Positions 23,401 through 38,400 of a stretch of DNA of 56,744 bases are shown here, one piece after another (the first letter of the stretch is position 1; each line of letters opens with the position of its first letter). The stretch is from Saprospiraceae bacterium (GTDB lineage Bacteria; Bacteroidota; Bacteroidia; Chitinophagales; Saprospiraceae): contig JADKGF010000021.1 in assembly GCA_016717105.1 (NCBI GenBank), positions 1 through 56,744 of the forward strand, written 5' to 3'. The notes below the pieces were generated by a model. It was not told where the DNA came from and made no database searches. It saw nothing but the letters and a program-made list of their open reading frames with translations. Both the position numbers and the translations under genes were made by a program.

Positions 23401-26400
23401 TAAACTCAGCCTCAAATCCTTTCAGAATATAATATGCGGCTTTCGGATTGGTAGCCAATGGAATATTATGCACATCACAAAGTCTCATCAACATTTGCAC
23501 ATCCGGCTCATGTGGATGTTTGTCCAAGGGATCACGAAAAAAAATCACTACATCTATCATACCTACAGCAAGCAAAGCTGCTATCTGAGCGTCACCACCT
23601 TTCGGGCCTGACAATAGACATTCCACGTCAAAACCTTCTTTGGCAATATGTTTTCCAGTAGTACCTGTTGCATACAATTTTGCAGAGTTAAGAAACGATT
23701 TATGCGCTACCACAAAGGAAACCATTTCAGGTTTTTTTCCATCATGTGCTATCAATCCTACATTGATCATTTGTTTTCTTTTTAAATATTTTTACTTTTA
23801 CTCCTTCATCACTAAAAAACCATAATAAATCACAATAATATGACTTTGTATCCACATACCCATTTATCTCATTTGAAATTTCTATTAATTCCAGTTTTAA
23901 TGTTTGTTTCTTTAAACTTTGTGTTAGCTCAACAAACAAAAAAAATGACGCCTGATGTTTATAGCCAATGGAACAAAATAAAACAGATACAAATGTCTGA
24001 TTCTGCTGAGGTCATTATTTATAGCCTTGAAAAGGAAATCGGCGATAAAAAAATGGGAATATATACCAGTATAGATGACATGACTACCTATGTGGACAGA
24101 GTCAACAAGCATTATACTGATGTAGAAGGCAAATATATATTGTACTCAAGATCATTATCTTATGACAGTTTAAGATCTCTAAAGAGAAAGAAAACCGAAA
24201 AAGATAAATTACCTAAAGATAGTTTGTGTATTTACAATCTCGCGACCAAAACAACTACGGTGATCGACAACATTGAAGATTTCAAAGTACCTGAAAAGTA
24301 TTCCGGCTATTGTTTTTATACCAAAAAGCTGAAATCCAAACCAGCTTCTATCATAAAAGACAGTATATCATTGGATACAATCATAAAAATCGACACATTA
24401 ACCAAAAAAACACAAAAAGTTAAAAAGGTTTGCGATTCTTTAGCATTGATCATCAGACACTTAGATTCAGGACGAGAAGACACCATCATTCAAGTCAAAG
24501 ATTATGTTTTTGCTGAAGAAAATCCCAAATTGGCTTACTGCCAATGTAGTGGTGATAGCTTAGCCAGTTATAGCGTATTCACAAAAGACTTAACAACTGA
24601 TAGCCTTTTTAAACTAAATCAGGATATGTTCCAAATTACGCAAATGAGTTTTGATAAAAAAGGAAAACACTTCGCATTTTTGGGGTTAGAACAGAAATCC
24701 GAAGCTAAACAAAAACCCTTTAAATTATACCTAGATAAAGCCATAAATCAAGCTTCACATCTACCAGTAGATACCATCAAACCTCAAGATTGGGTCATCA
24801 GTGAGCACAAACCGATCACTTGGTCAGAGTCCGGAAAGCGTTTATTTTTTGGTATAGCGCCGATTCTGCCAATAAAAGATACTACATTGCTTGAAGACGA
24901 GAGCGTACAAGTAGAAATCTGGTATCATGATTCACCACGATTATATACCCAAATGGAAGCAAATTTCGAAAATGATCGTAAAAAGTCATATGCCATCATG
25001 TACGACTTGGATTCACTCAGATTTACAAGCTTGGAATCACTAGATGCAGATCGTAGTATAATTTCTACAAAAGGTGATGGAAGATATTTTTTACAAATGA
25101 ACGCAAAACCATATCTCAAAGAAATGACATGGCTAGGTGACTATCGTAAAGATTTTGTACTCATCGACACTAAAACAAACCAAACATCACTCATCCTTGC
25201 GGGAGACTATGGCGATCCGACATTCTCACCAACTGGAAGATATCTTTACTGGTGGAGCAGAACGGATTCTATCTGGAAAACGTTTGACACTCAGAAGTCT
25301 ATTTTTGGTGTTTTAGGATTGTGGTCTGTGGCTACTTTTCAAAATGAAGAAAATGATATCCCTCAAAAAGCGGATCCGTATGGCATAGCTGGTTGGTTGC
25401 CACAAGATAGTGCGGCTGTATTGTATGATCGATATGACCTGTGGCAATTAAATCCAAATGACCCTTTTGCTGTACGCCAACTGACAAATGGTCGTCCACA
25501 GCATCAGGTACATAGATGGATCAAAACTGACCCTGACGATGACTTCATGTACACCGACCAAGCTTGGTTAATAAAAAGATTTGATGAAAATACCAAAGGT
25601 AGTTCATACGTTCATTTGTATGCTGATTCACTGAAATCAAAATTGCTTACTGGTGGCGATGATGTAATGCTGACCACGCAAGTAAGAAAGCCACGTAAAA
25701 ATTCAAAGTATCTGTTCACTAGTGAAAATTTCAATACGTTTCCCGATTTGTTGCTTGCCAATGCTGACTTTTCAGATATAAAAAAGATAACAAACGCCAA
25801 CCCACAACAAGCTGAATATGGTTGGGGCAGAGCACAATTAATGGCATGGACAAATTACGACAATCAAAAAAATGAAGGTATGGTATTCTATCCACCACAA
25901 TTCGACCCTGAGAAAAAATATCCACTGATTGTAAATTTTTATGAACGCAGTTCAGACGAATTGCACAGACATCGTGCACCAGAAGCACATAGATCAAGTA
26001 TCAATTATACGTATTATACCAATCTCGGATATATTATTTTTAATCCAGATATCAAATACAAAACAGGGCAACCAGGCGATGATTGCTACAATGCCGTAGA
26101 AAGTGGTGTAGATGCATTGGTAAAAACTGGCTACATAGACGAAACGAGAATCGCCCTTCAAGGCCATAGTTGGGGAGGCTATCAAGTGGCTTATTTACTT
26201 ACCAAATCAGAGCGATACCGATGTGCAGAGTCAGGTGCACCGGTGGTAAATATGGTCAGTGCTTATGGTGGCATCAGATGGGAATCAGGTATGAGCCGTA
26301 TGTTTCAGTACGAAAAGACACAATCTAGATTAGGTGCGACATTATGGGAAAATCCAGAAAGATTCCACCACAATTCACCGATTTACAATATGCCGAAGGT

Positions 26401-29400
26401 CACTACGCCAGTGCTTATCCTTCACAATGATGAAGATGGAGCTGTGCCGTGGTATCAAGGTATTGAATATTTTATGGCACTTCGACGATTGGGCAAACCA
26501 GCTTGGCTCTTAAATTATAATAGCGAACCACATTGGCCAGTAAAATGGCAAAACAGATTGGATTTCAATATTCGGATGGAACAGTTTTTCAACCATTATC
26601 TGATGGATGGACCACTTCCATTGTGGATGAAGGAAGGAAACAATCCGGTTGAGAAAGGTATTTTGAAAAAGTATTGAACGGAACAATAGACAAAATAAAA
26701 AATGCTCCTTCACTATTATAAGTAAAGGAGCATTTTTTTATTCAAATTAACTTGATACTTGCATTAGAAATCAATAGCAAATCCTAATGTACAATCCAGG
26801 TTTAATCAGTAATCTTGATAAATGATTTATTCCAACTTTGGTTTTCTGATACAAGTCTAACCGTATATCTACCAGCTCGTAAGATATCGGCATCTATCAC
26901 TACACTTCCATTTTCTGTTTTACCATTGATAATCAATTTTCCGGATGCATCATAAATATAATATTCAGACTTTTGAATGCCATCAGGCAGAGAGATCGTA
27001 ATATCATAAATTGCTGGATTTGGATAAATATTTACATCCGTCTCAGGTGCTTGTAGGTCAGCAATGCTATTGGTATTGTAATATCCAAAATCAAAATTAT
27101 CCGTAGTGGTCAATCCTGCAACTGTGATCAATCTAGTTGTCCCTTTTCCAAATTGGTTTGTAATCTCACTATCTCTATCTTGATTTGCGCCTGTGTAAGT
27201 AACAAATCCCAACTCAGGGAACTCAGGCAATAAGCAGTAATAAGAACCTGGATTCAATGTATTAAATGAATATTGACCTGCATCATTAGTTTTTGTGGAT
27301 TTTATAAATATTTTATTTTTGTTAAATAAAAATATCACCACATCTTTAAGTCTGTCTTCTTGATCTTCACGGATACCATTTTTATTATTGTCCACCCAAA
27401 CAAGTCCCTTCAGGGTTGCTGTTTCTTTATAATAAAATCCTGCATCTACGTATCTCATACTGTAACTATTGTCAAGCATTACAGTAGCCGAATATCCATT
27501 TTCATCTACATCAGAGTCTTTATCAGGGAATCCAGGTACATTCCTTTCAGTAAAAACATGGTTTGCAGGTGGCAATACTTGGACGTAGTGTGCGCCACTA
27601 ATCGGCGATGAGACACAATACATACCAGCATGATTCGTGACAAAAGTCTTAACTACTTGCAATTGGTTATTTTTGAGCTCTACGCTAATATCTGGCATCA
27701 ATTTTTCGTTTTCGGTCCTAATACCATCGTGGTTGGTATCATCCCAAACTGTACCCATGATCAATCGCTGGCTACTGCTGAACATTCCAGCATCCACATC
27801 AACAAAATTAGTACCATGTGCCAATGCTATCAATGGTGTAGTACCAGTCGCATCTACATCACTATCTTTTTTGTTGTCACCTATGGCATTTTGGGCAGTA
27901 AATTCATAGCCATTCAAAATGGTAAATTGCAAATAATATAATCGCTGTCTAAGCCCACCGAAGGAATACTTGCCTTGACTATCTGTGGTAGTTGTGGCAA
28001 GTTGCGCACCACTTTGCGTAAATAATTTGACGGTCACATTGGGTAAACCAGGTTCTCCATTGTCCTGAGCACCATTTTTATTGACATCATCCCACACAAA
28101 ATCACCAATCGTAGCAGGTTGGTAAGCACCTGCATCAATATTCGTTAGTATCTGTCCAAGGCTTACAGTAAATATATCCGTTGTCATTGGCCCATTTTGA
28201 TCGGTAATGTTGCTATCAGTATTTTCATCACCTGAAGTATATGGTGAAGATATTATATAGCCTGTTGGGATATTGAATTTTATGTAATAATCACCTGGTC
28301 TGACACCATCAAATACATAATACCCAATAAAATTATCAATTTGATTTACTGTCGTTTGGGTTTCTGCCACCTTAGTACCATTGGTTTGATAAAGTTCGAC
28401 CGTTACATTATTTATCCCAGGTTCATTAGCTTGGAAAACACCATTGCCGTTAAGGTCAAGCCATACAATATCTCCAATACTTGCAGATTTAATGTATCCT
28501 GCATCTATATTAGTGTACTCCTTAGCAACCATCATATCCAGCAAGTCGGTGCTACCCGTTTGCATATTAGGTTTGCTATTTTTGTTAGGATCTACCGTAT
28601 TGTTTTGAGCATATAAATAGGTAGATAGCTTGCTGAAAGTTAACTTATATTTTCCAACTGCCACATTTTCAAATTTGTACAAGCCATTGGCATCAGACTT
28701 GATGGAGTCAACAAACATTCCTGCTTCATCATACAATTTCACTATGACATTTTGAATTCCAGGTTCGCCAGTATCTTGTAAGCCGTTATTATTCAAATCA
28801 TCCCAGACAAAGTCACCAATAGATATTTTTTCTGAGTATCCTAAATCTACATTTTTCAAAGTATCACCAGGGAAAACGATAAGTAATCTTGTGGTTCCCA
28901 ATCCATAAGCATTGGTAATATCACTATCAAATGGAACCGATGTACCACTGTATTTTACGAAAATCAAATCAGTAATAGTCTGAGTCTTAATATAATAATC
29001 ACCAAGCGGTATATTGTCAAATTTGTAACTACCATCTGTAGCTGAAACTTGTTCTGTAACTAAAGTTCCTGTCAACGTGTACAGTGATACCGTAATATTA
29101 GGTATGGTATTTTCTGCTCCATCCTTGACTTTATTGTTATTTCTATCTTGCCAAACGATACCGTGGATACTACCTGTCACAGGTGCTATCAAAAATAGTC
29201 CAGCGTCAATATCGTTATTCTTTGTATTTGGCAATAGTTGGAATACACTTGTTTCGCCTGTAGGATTGACGACATCTGAATTTGTTGTCAATGATGCAGG
29301 GTCATGAATGGTATAAGCCAGATTTTCTTTCAATGCAAATCGCACTTGGTATTGGCCGTAAGGCAAATGATCAAATAAATAATATCCACCCCGATTTGTT

Positions 29401-32400
29401 CCTGGCAATAAAGATGTATTTGTGGAGTCAATGATCGCCCCAGTATCACCCAATAGATAGACAGCGATACCATTTATACCGATTTCGCTAGCAATCTGTA
29501 AGCCATCCTTGTCTGCATCTAACCAAACGAAATTTCCAATAGAAGAATAACCAGTGTATCCTGCATTCACTCCTACTAGATCGATACCACCTACAAGATT
29601 TAACACTGGTGTGTGTCCGACCAATTTACTTTCTACATCATTATCGACAAGCCCTTCATTTCCTTGTCTGAAATACGTAAACAGACTGTCTGTGATAATT
29701 TCAAATGCAATAACATACTCTCCGGCCGATAAATCATTAAAAGCATAATTTCCATTTAAATCCGTAGTATCAATAGCGAGTGTATCGCCTGCTATATTCA
29801 ATAAATATACGAGTTTTCCTTGTTTGAATGGTTCACCGTTGGTGATTATTCCATCACCGTTATTATCAGCCCATGCTAATCCACTTATACTTGCTTTCGC
29901 TGCTGAAAGACCTAAATCGATATTGTTGTTGGATGAGTTAGAACTTACTGCAATTGTTGGTGTGACTGCATTTCCATTAATTAAGCTAAAATCTGAATTG
30001 AGATTCAAGTCTGTGTTATTTTGTGTTGTAAGTACATAATTTGTAGGTACTTCCGCCTTGATTGTGTAATTTCCAGGTACTAGATTATCGAATGAATAAT
30101 TTCCATTAACATCAGAAACATCTACCGTGACTACAGAACCAAGACTATTGATCAACGATAATCTTACGCCTTCGATAGCAGGCTCCGAACTATCTTGAAG
30201 CCCATTTTTGTTCAAATCATTCCAAACAAAATCACCAATCGAAGACAATCTATAAAATCCAGCATCTAGATAATGTACACGCTCGGTAGCAGTTATGGTC
30301 ACACTTCGAGTAGCACCTGTATTTGGATTAGCATCAGAGTCGAGGTCATCAGTCGTACTACTTGGTGCCGTAAATCGGTATGTGCCCGTTGTAGAAAATT
30401 TTACTGAATAGGTACCTGCTTCCAGATTGTCAAAACCATAACTACCATTTGAAGCAGAAATCGTACTGATATTAACTGGCGTACCTAAAATAGTTGTACC
30501 TGTCAATTGAACAGAAATTCCTTCGATTCCAGGTTCACTGGCATCTTGAATACCATTGCCATTGGTATCTTCCCATACAAAATCACCAATAAAGGCATTG
30601 GATACTATAGTGAATCCGGCATCTACATTTGTACTTACCTCACCGCTGATGAGTGTAATATTTCGCACAAATCCGTCTGATTGTATATCACTATCCACAT
30701 CATTATTGCTACCAACTTGAATTTTCGCAACTTTGTAACCAGTAGGAATTTCAAATTGAACATCATAATTACTAGGCTTTAGTTTATCGAACAAATACTT
30801 GCCTGTTACATCCGTCAATGTGTCAACCATAATCGGTGGAACTGTTGAATTTGACGTCAAAACGACTTTAATTCCCGCTAAACCATGCTCGTTGGCATCT
30901 TGTAATCCATTGTCATTGAGATCATTCCACACAAAGTCACCAAGTGTTGCTCTCCGGAAAAACGGTGCATCAATGGTCAAAACTTGTTTTCCACTTACTA
31001 AGGTCAAAACATTGACCATCGCTTGTGAAAATTCATAATTAGCAGGAACATCAAAAACCACTTTGTATGAACCCGGTTTGATATTTTCAAAAATATAATT
31101 TCCATTTACATCTGATGTGGTAGATAGGTCAATAATATTGCTGAATAAATCTACACCTTCTAACCTTATAGTCATACCTGAAATACCAGGCTCGCCAGCT
31201 TCTCGTATTCCATTGCAATTCAAATCTTCCCAAACAAGGTCTCCAATCCGTCCTAACCTTATTAGTCCAAAATCTATATTCATATCTGTGGAAATAACAG
31301 AAAAAGTCACTGAATTTTGAGATTCTGAAAGATTTGAATCAAATTTGTCATCTCCACCAGCCATTGTAAGCGTTGGACTATATCCATTGGGTATATTGAT
31401 ACTTATATTATAGTCTCCAGGGAATAGACCTACAAATTTGTAACGGCCATCACTGTCTGTGCTTGTAGTCAAAGATACACTTGTACCATCAAAAGTGGTA
31501 CCAGTCAGCGTTAATGCGACATTAGCTATTCCTGGCTCATTTGCATCTTGTACACCATTGACATTCAAGTCTTCCCATATATAATCTCCTATTTCTAGCG
31601 CGCGTATCAAACCAAAGTCCTGATCATTTTTTGTTTGACCAGAAATCAAGCTTATATTTGAAATCACACCGTTGATACCATCTGAATTCAAGTTTGAATC
31701 TATCGATGGATCATTTTTGGTATATGCATAACCTGAAGGCAATGTCAAAGTGAGCGAATAATTACCAGGAGTCAGATTATTGAATGCATATACTCCCGAT
31801 TCATCAGTTGTTGTAGATCGTGTGACTGCATTTCCGGCTCCGTCGGTACCATTAAGTTGAATGGATATATCTCTAATTCCCGATTCACCTACATCTTGTC
31901 GTCCGTTTAAATTAGCATCTGACCAAACAAAATCTCCCAAACCTGCATACCTAAGCAATCCACCATCTAGATCATTTCTTGTTGTTCCACTGCTGATGAC
32001 AATATTGGACAAACTTCCATTTGCGAAATCTGAATCAGTATCAGTATTGCCAAAGTTACTTCTAGTCCAGTTATAATTGTTTGGTTTTGCAACATTTATA
32101 TTATAAGAGCCAGGCTCAAGTGATCCAAATGAATATTTGCCATTTGTGTCTGTAAGTACCGTCAGATTTATTGCCTGACCAATACCTGATGTACCTGTAA
32201 GTGAAATCTGTACATTTTCGATACCATTTTCATTTGCATCTTGAACACCATTTGCATTCATATCTTCCCAAATAAAGTCACCAAGATTTGAAAATCGATA
32301 TAAGCCGGCATCTATATCAGTTATTTGTTGATAGCTCAATAATTGGATATTTGTTACGATACCATTTATCGCATCTGAATCACCTGTGTTATCACCTTGA

Positions 32401-35400
32401 TTTGGTGCAGAAAATTCAAAATCCGTCGCCTTAGAAAAAGTAAGTCTGTACGTTCCTGGTAGTAGATTGGCAAAAGTATAATTTCCATCATTATTGGTAA
32501 AGACATCATCGGAATAACTAGTACCAAAAATATCTGTTCCATCTATAGCAACCTTGATACCTGACAATCCAGCTTCACCTGCATTTTGTCTTCCATCACC
32601 ATTGACATCTTCCCAAACAAAATTGCCAATAGACGATCTAGTAATCATACCAACATCAAATCCTGTCTGATCGATTCCGCTTGATACCATGATTCCCGAT
32701 ACAATACCGTCTGTACCTACATCAGAATCCAAATCATCAGTCCCGACATTGGACAAGGTATATTCATAATTTGTGGGTTTTTCAAATGACAAATTATAGG
32801 TTCCAGGCAGTAATTGCGTAAAGCTGTATTTACCATTAACATCAGTGAAAACACTTCTATCTATAGCACTTCCTGAAGATGTAATTCCAGTCAAATTTAT
32901 TTTTGCACCTACGATTCCCGCTTCGTTTGTATCTTGTATTCCATTGGCATTGGCATCATGCCAAACAAAATCTCCAATAGATGCTTGCTTGATTATACCA
33001 GCATCTTGGGTCAAGTCAGACTGACCACTCACCAATGATATTTCACTAGTAATCAAAGCATTATTAAAATCAGAATCTATTTGATCATTTCCTTGATTTG
33101 CTTCAGATAGCGTCACTCCTTGCGGTAATGTGATGTTTATATAATATTTTCCTGGCTTCAAATCAACAAAAACATAAAGTCCTGAAGCATTTGTTGTGGT
33201 TTGTTTTACAACTGTACTTCCGTCACCAGCCGTACCCGTCAATTCAAGATTAATGTTTGCTACTCCATTTTCTCCTGCGTCTTGCAATCCGTTGCCATCG
33301 ATGTCTTCCCACACAAAATCGCCTACTTGAGCTGTTTTATAAAATCCATAATCCAAGTTGGAAATAATAGTACCACTTTGGATATTTATGCCATTTATCA
33401 GACCATTTACACCATCAGAATCTATATCTGCATTTGCAACTGCATTGGACTTGGTAAACAAATAACCGGATTGTGGTGTGGCTTGTAAACTATAGTTACC
33501 TGGCAAAAGAAAATCAAAACCGTAATTTCCATCTGTAAATGTAAATGTGGTTTTCGATACCGGATGTCCCAAAAATGTCGTTCCCGTGAGCTGAATCTGT
33601 ACACCTGCAAGACCTGGTTCATTTGCGTCTTGTGATCCATTGCCATTTACGTCATGCCATGCCCGATTGCCGATTTTACCATATCGCACCAAACCAGTAT
33701 CATATAAATTGCTTGTTTGGCCACTAGACAATGATATCGGACTTATAATTCCATTTATGGCATCATTGTCTCTGGTTTCGTCTCCGATATTGAGCAATGT
33801 ATAAGCTAAATCACTTGATGCTTGTATTTTGATCAAATACTGACCTGGCTTCAGATCATTAAAAGCATAAAGCCCTTGTTGATCGGATTTTGTTTGCCCA
33901 ATATACACAGTATCAGTACCGCTCAATTCATACAGTTCTATTGAAATATTCTCAATACCTGGTTCGCTAACCTGCTGAACACCATCCGCATTTATATCTT
34001 CCCAAACAAAGTCACCTAGGTTACCTTTGCGATACATACCTGCATCCAGATGATTGATATTGTTTCCCGATGAAATGTTTATGTTTGAAATAGTTCCATT
34101 GATGACATCACTATCTTCATTATCTGTACCAACATTTGCAGTGGTGAAATAATATCCCGAAGGTAACGCAAAAGTCAACTCATACTGACCCGGCAAGAGA
34201 TTATCGAATACATAAATCCCTGAAGCATTGGTTGTTGTATTCCTATTTATGATATCACCATTACCAGCAGTACCTTTTAAAGTGACAGTGACATTGGGTA
34301 TGCCTGTTTCGGAAGCTGCTTCATATATACCATTGCCATTTAGATCTTCCCAAACGAGATCACCCAATGACGATGATAAATAATACCCAGCATCCATATT
34401 TAAATTACTTCCTATGCTGGTAAATGAAATAATTGGAGTTTTTTGATTTTGATCAATTTTGGAATTGGTGGTAGTAGAAGTTAAATTTTGGAAAGTTGGA
34501 ATATAATTGCCACCTGCAACAAATTGTACATAATATTGATTAGCAGGAATATTTTCAAATTTATACTTTCCTAGCTCATTAGTGACCGTAGTAAGGTACA
34601 AACTTCCGTCCACATGGCGTAATTGTACTTGTACGTTATTGATACCATTTTCATTATTGTCTTGTAAGCCATTAAAGTTATCATCAGACCACACAAAGTC
34701 ACCTATATTTACCAAAGGCGTATATCCAAAATCAATATTACTGACTGTTTTTCCTATTTCGGTGGTGATTATATCAGTTGAACCGACACCAAAAGCATTT
34801 GTAATATCACTATTGAAATCAGGATCTATCCCATTGAACAGGATCATACTTGTATTAGTTAGTGATTGTGTTTTTATATAATAATTACCAGCCACCAATT
34901 GTGTAAACTCGTAATACCCACTTGCATCGGATAAGGTCGTATCTACGGCAACACCGGCTGCTGTGTATAAGATAAGTGCTGTATTCGGAATGAAACTATC
35001 ACCTGGTTCACGAAGCTGATTATCATTAAAATCCTGCCAAACTATACCTTTTATAGCCGAAGAAGTACAATCTTGGTATAGGAATTCGCGGCAACAACGT
35101 TCGGCAAAATCTCCTTCTTTGTCATAGACATCGACACATATAGAGTATATACCATAGGCTGCTGTAGTGATTTTCAGGTCGATCGTTTGATTATAAGGTG
35201 ATGCGGAAACCATATTAAATCCTTGTGGGAAATCCCAAACATATGAACCATAAAGTTCATACTTATCAATATAGAATGTCAGACATTTATCATCACAAAA
35301 TGAATATGGTGGAGAATAATCAACTATTATAGATATTTGGTCTATTTCGACATAATGTATCTGTAATGATACTTCTTATTTGGATCTGATAACCAAAATT

Positions 35401-38400
35401 TGGACTGTTGATATCAGCTGCTTGCCAGGTAGTTCCCCATGTATCAGTCGATGAGCCATACATCCAAGTGTGGTCATTCCCATCTCTATTTTTGCTCCAA
35501 GCCTTTTGAAGTTTAGCGGTATTTTTCTTGTTAGCACCTTTGGGTTCACCATCTTTGCCCGTAAGCACGATTTCTACCTCGTCAATTTCCTTATAAGATG
35601 ACGACTGTCCTTCCACCATCAATGTGATACCGTGAATTGTCGCACCTGCAGGAATTTGAAAATTCATATTATTGCCAATGAATTTTCTCGATTTCCCGAT
35701 ATTTATCAAGGATGTTTGAGATCTCTTGTCATCTGAAAATTTCAAATTCTTCAAATTGTTCCATTTTGCATACTGCTGAAAGTACACTTCCGAAACAAAA
35801 GATGTTGATTTAGTTTCAGCATCCTGCTGTGGTTCCATCCCAACACCGATAGGACAAACCGAAGCATTCTGGGCGACTAACCCATTGATTACCAACATAA
35901 TAAAAATGATAATTCCAAGACTTTTAAGTCGGAATGGTGCGTGTACGAGTTTCATATTTTGAGTATTGAGCAAGATATATAATTAAATAAATATTTATAT
36001 AGACCTTATTTGGAGACAAAAATAAATAAGATTTATTAATATATATAAATATTGGATATATTTATTTTATTTTTTTTTCAATATGTTATAAATATTATAT
36101 TTTATAGTATGAAATCAGTTACATTTAAACATCAAACTCCGCATCAAATATTAGGAAATTTTAAGCTATTTCGTAATCACCCATTTTGATTAGAATCCTA
36201 AAAAAAATCAATTGCCATTTGATAAAATTTTGTGCATTAATCACACACGTTTTCTTCAGTTAACGGAGTAAAATCATACCCAATTTTTATTTCATATTTA
36301 GAAAAATACACTATTTTGTGGGACTTTTCTCATCGTATAAAAGTTGCCATTGATGACCGAATATCTGATCTTATAGCACAAATGACGATCGAAGAAAAAG
36401 CTGGACAGATGTTTATTGCTGGTACAACTATAAATCCTGATGGCAGTATTGGCAAAAAAGAAGGTCAAGTAGTCACAGGTCCAGGAGCTAGAATGCCTAC
36501 ACCCGACATCTTGATTAAAGAGAAACAAATATCACACATGAATTTGTGGGCAACACCTAAGGCACTTGAGTTGGCAAAAGGAATCAATGAAATTCAAAGG
36601 ATGGCAGAAAATTCCAGATTAGGAATTCCAGTATCTATTGCTTCAGATCCGCGGCATTATTTTAGCAATAATATATTTTCGATGGAGTCCAATGGCTTTT
36701 CACAATGGCCTGAACAGCTTGGATTTGCGGCTATTGGCGACGAAGACCTGATGTATAAATTCGGAGATATAGCTAGACAAGAATATTTGGCTGTTGGTAT
36801 CAGAATCGCCTTGCATCCTATGGCTGACTTGGCTACTGAGCCGAGATGGCCACGTTGTTCAGGTAGTTTCGGAGAAGATGCTGCATTATCCGCAAAAATG
36901 TTGAAACCATACATCCTGGGTTTTCAAAACGGCAAAAAACTAACGGCACAAGGTGTAGCCTGTATGACAAAACATTTTTCTGGCGGCGGACCACAAAATG
37001 ATGGACTTGATTCACATTTCGAATTCCACACAGGTCAAGTTTATCCGGGAAATAATTTTGAATACCATATCATCCCATTTTTATCCGCTTTTGAAGCCAA
37101 TACAGCATCCATTATGCCATATTATGGTGTGCCAACTGATCAGACATCCGAAAATGTAGGTATGTCATTCAACAAAGACATCATCACAAAACTATTGCGC
37201 AATAAATATAAATTTGAAGGTGTGGTGTGTACAGACTGGGGCTTGATTTCTGATAGTCCTATGGGGCAAGGCATCGTTTATCCTGCCCGTGCTTGGGGCG
37301 CAGAATCATTGTCCGAAGAAGATAGAGTAAAAAAAGTCATCGACGCTGGATGTGATCAATTTGGTGGTGAAAACTGTGTGCAACATGTAATTAGCCTCAT
37401 TAAAAATGGTAAAATTTCTGAAGCCAGAATTGACCAATCACTACGTCGGATCCTTAAGCAAAAATTTGAATTGGGTCTTTTGATAATCCATATGTGAATA
37501 TTAACAATTTGCAAAAAATGTGGGACGACCAGAATGGATAGCACTTGGCGAAAAAACACAAAGAAGAGCACTCACACTGCTAAAAAATGACCAAAAAACA
37601 TGTCCACTTGCACCAGGAAAATACAAAATCTTTGTAAAAGGTGTTAAGCCTGAAGTTGCTGAAAAATATGGCCTTGTAGTTGATTCACCAGAAGAAGCTG
37701 ATTTTGCGATCATCAGAACGATCACACCATGGGTACCTGTAGATACCAAAAATCCATTTGCCAAATCATTTCACCACGGTGATCTGGACTTCAAAGGAGC
37801 TGAAAAAGAAGAGATCCTGAATATTTGCAAAAAAGTACCTACAATTTTTAACATTTATCTAGATCGTCCAGCCGTCTTCCCTGAAATCAATGCAGCAGCC
37901 AAAGTAGTTATTGCAGATTTTGGTGCCAATGACGCAGCACTTATGGACGTTATTTTTGGAAAAGCAAAACCAGAGGGCAAGCTACCTTTTGAGTTACCAT
38001 CTAGTATGGATGCCGTAAGAAATCAAATGGAAGATTTGCCTTATGACAGCAAAGATCCATTATATAAGTTTGGTTTTGGATTGAGGTATTAAGGCCTGTA
38101 TCTTTCGAGTGATTTGTGATACGTTTGCATTAAGTTTTCAGCAGTCTTTTGTGACGAAAAGTGATCGTGTACATAGTCATAACCATTAGTGGCAAGTGAT
38201 TCATAAATATGAGTCTCGTGCATGCGCACCATCGCATTTGCTATGTCATCAGGTGAATATGGATTGACCAAAATAGCGCCAGGACCAGCAGCTTCTGGCA
38301 AGGAAGAAATATCAGAAGTGATGACAGGTTTGTGGCGGAACAATGACTCTATAATGGGAATACCGAATCCTTCAAAAATTGATGGATATACCAAGCAAAA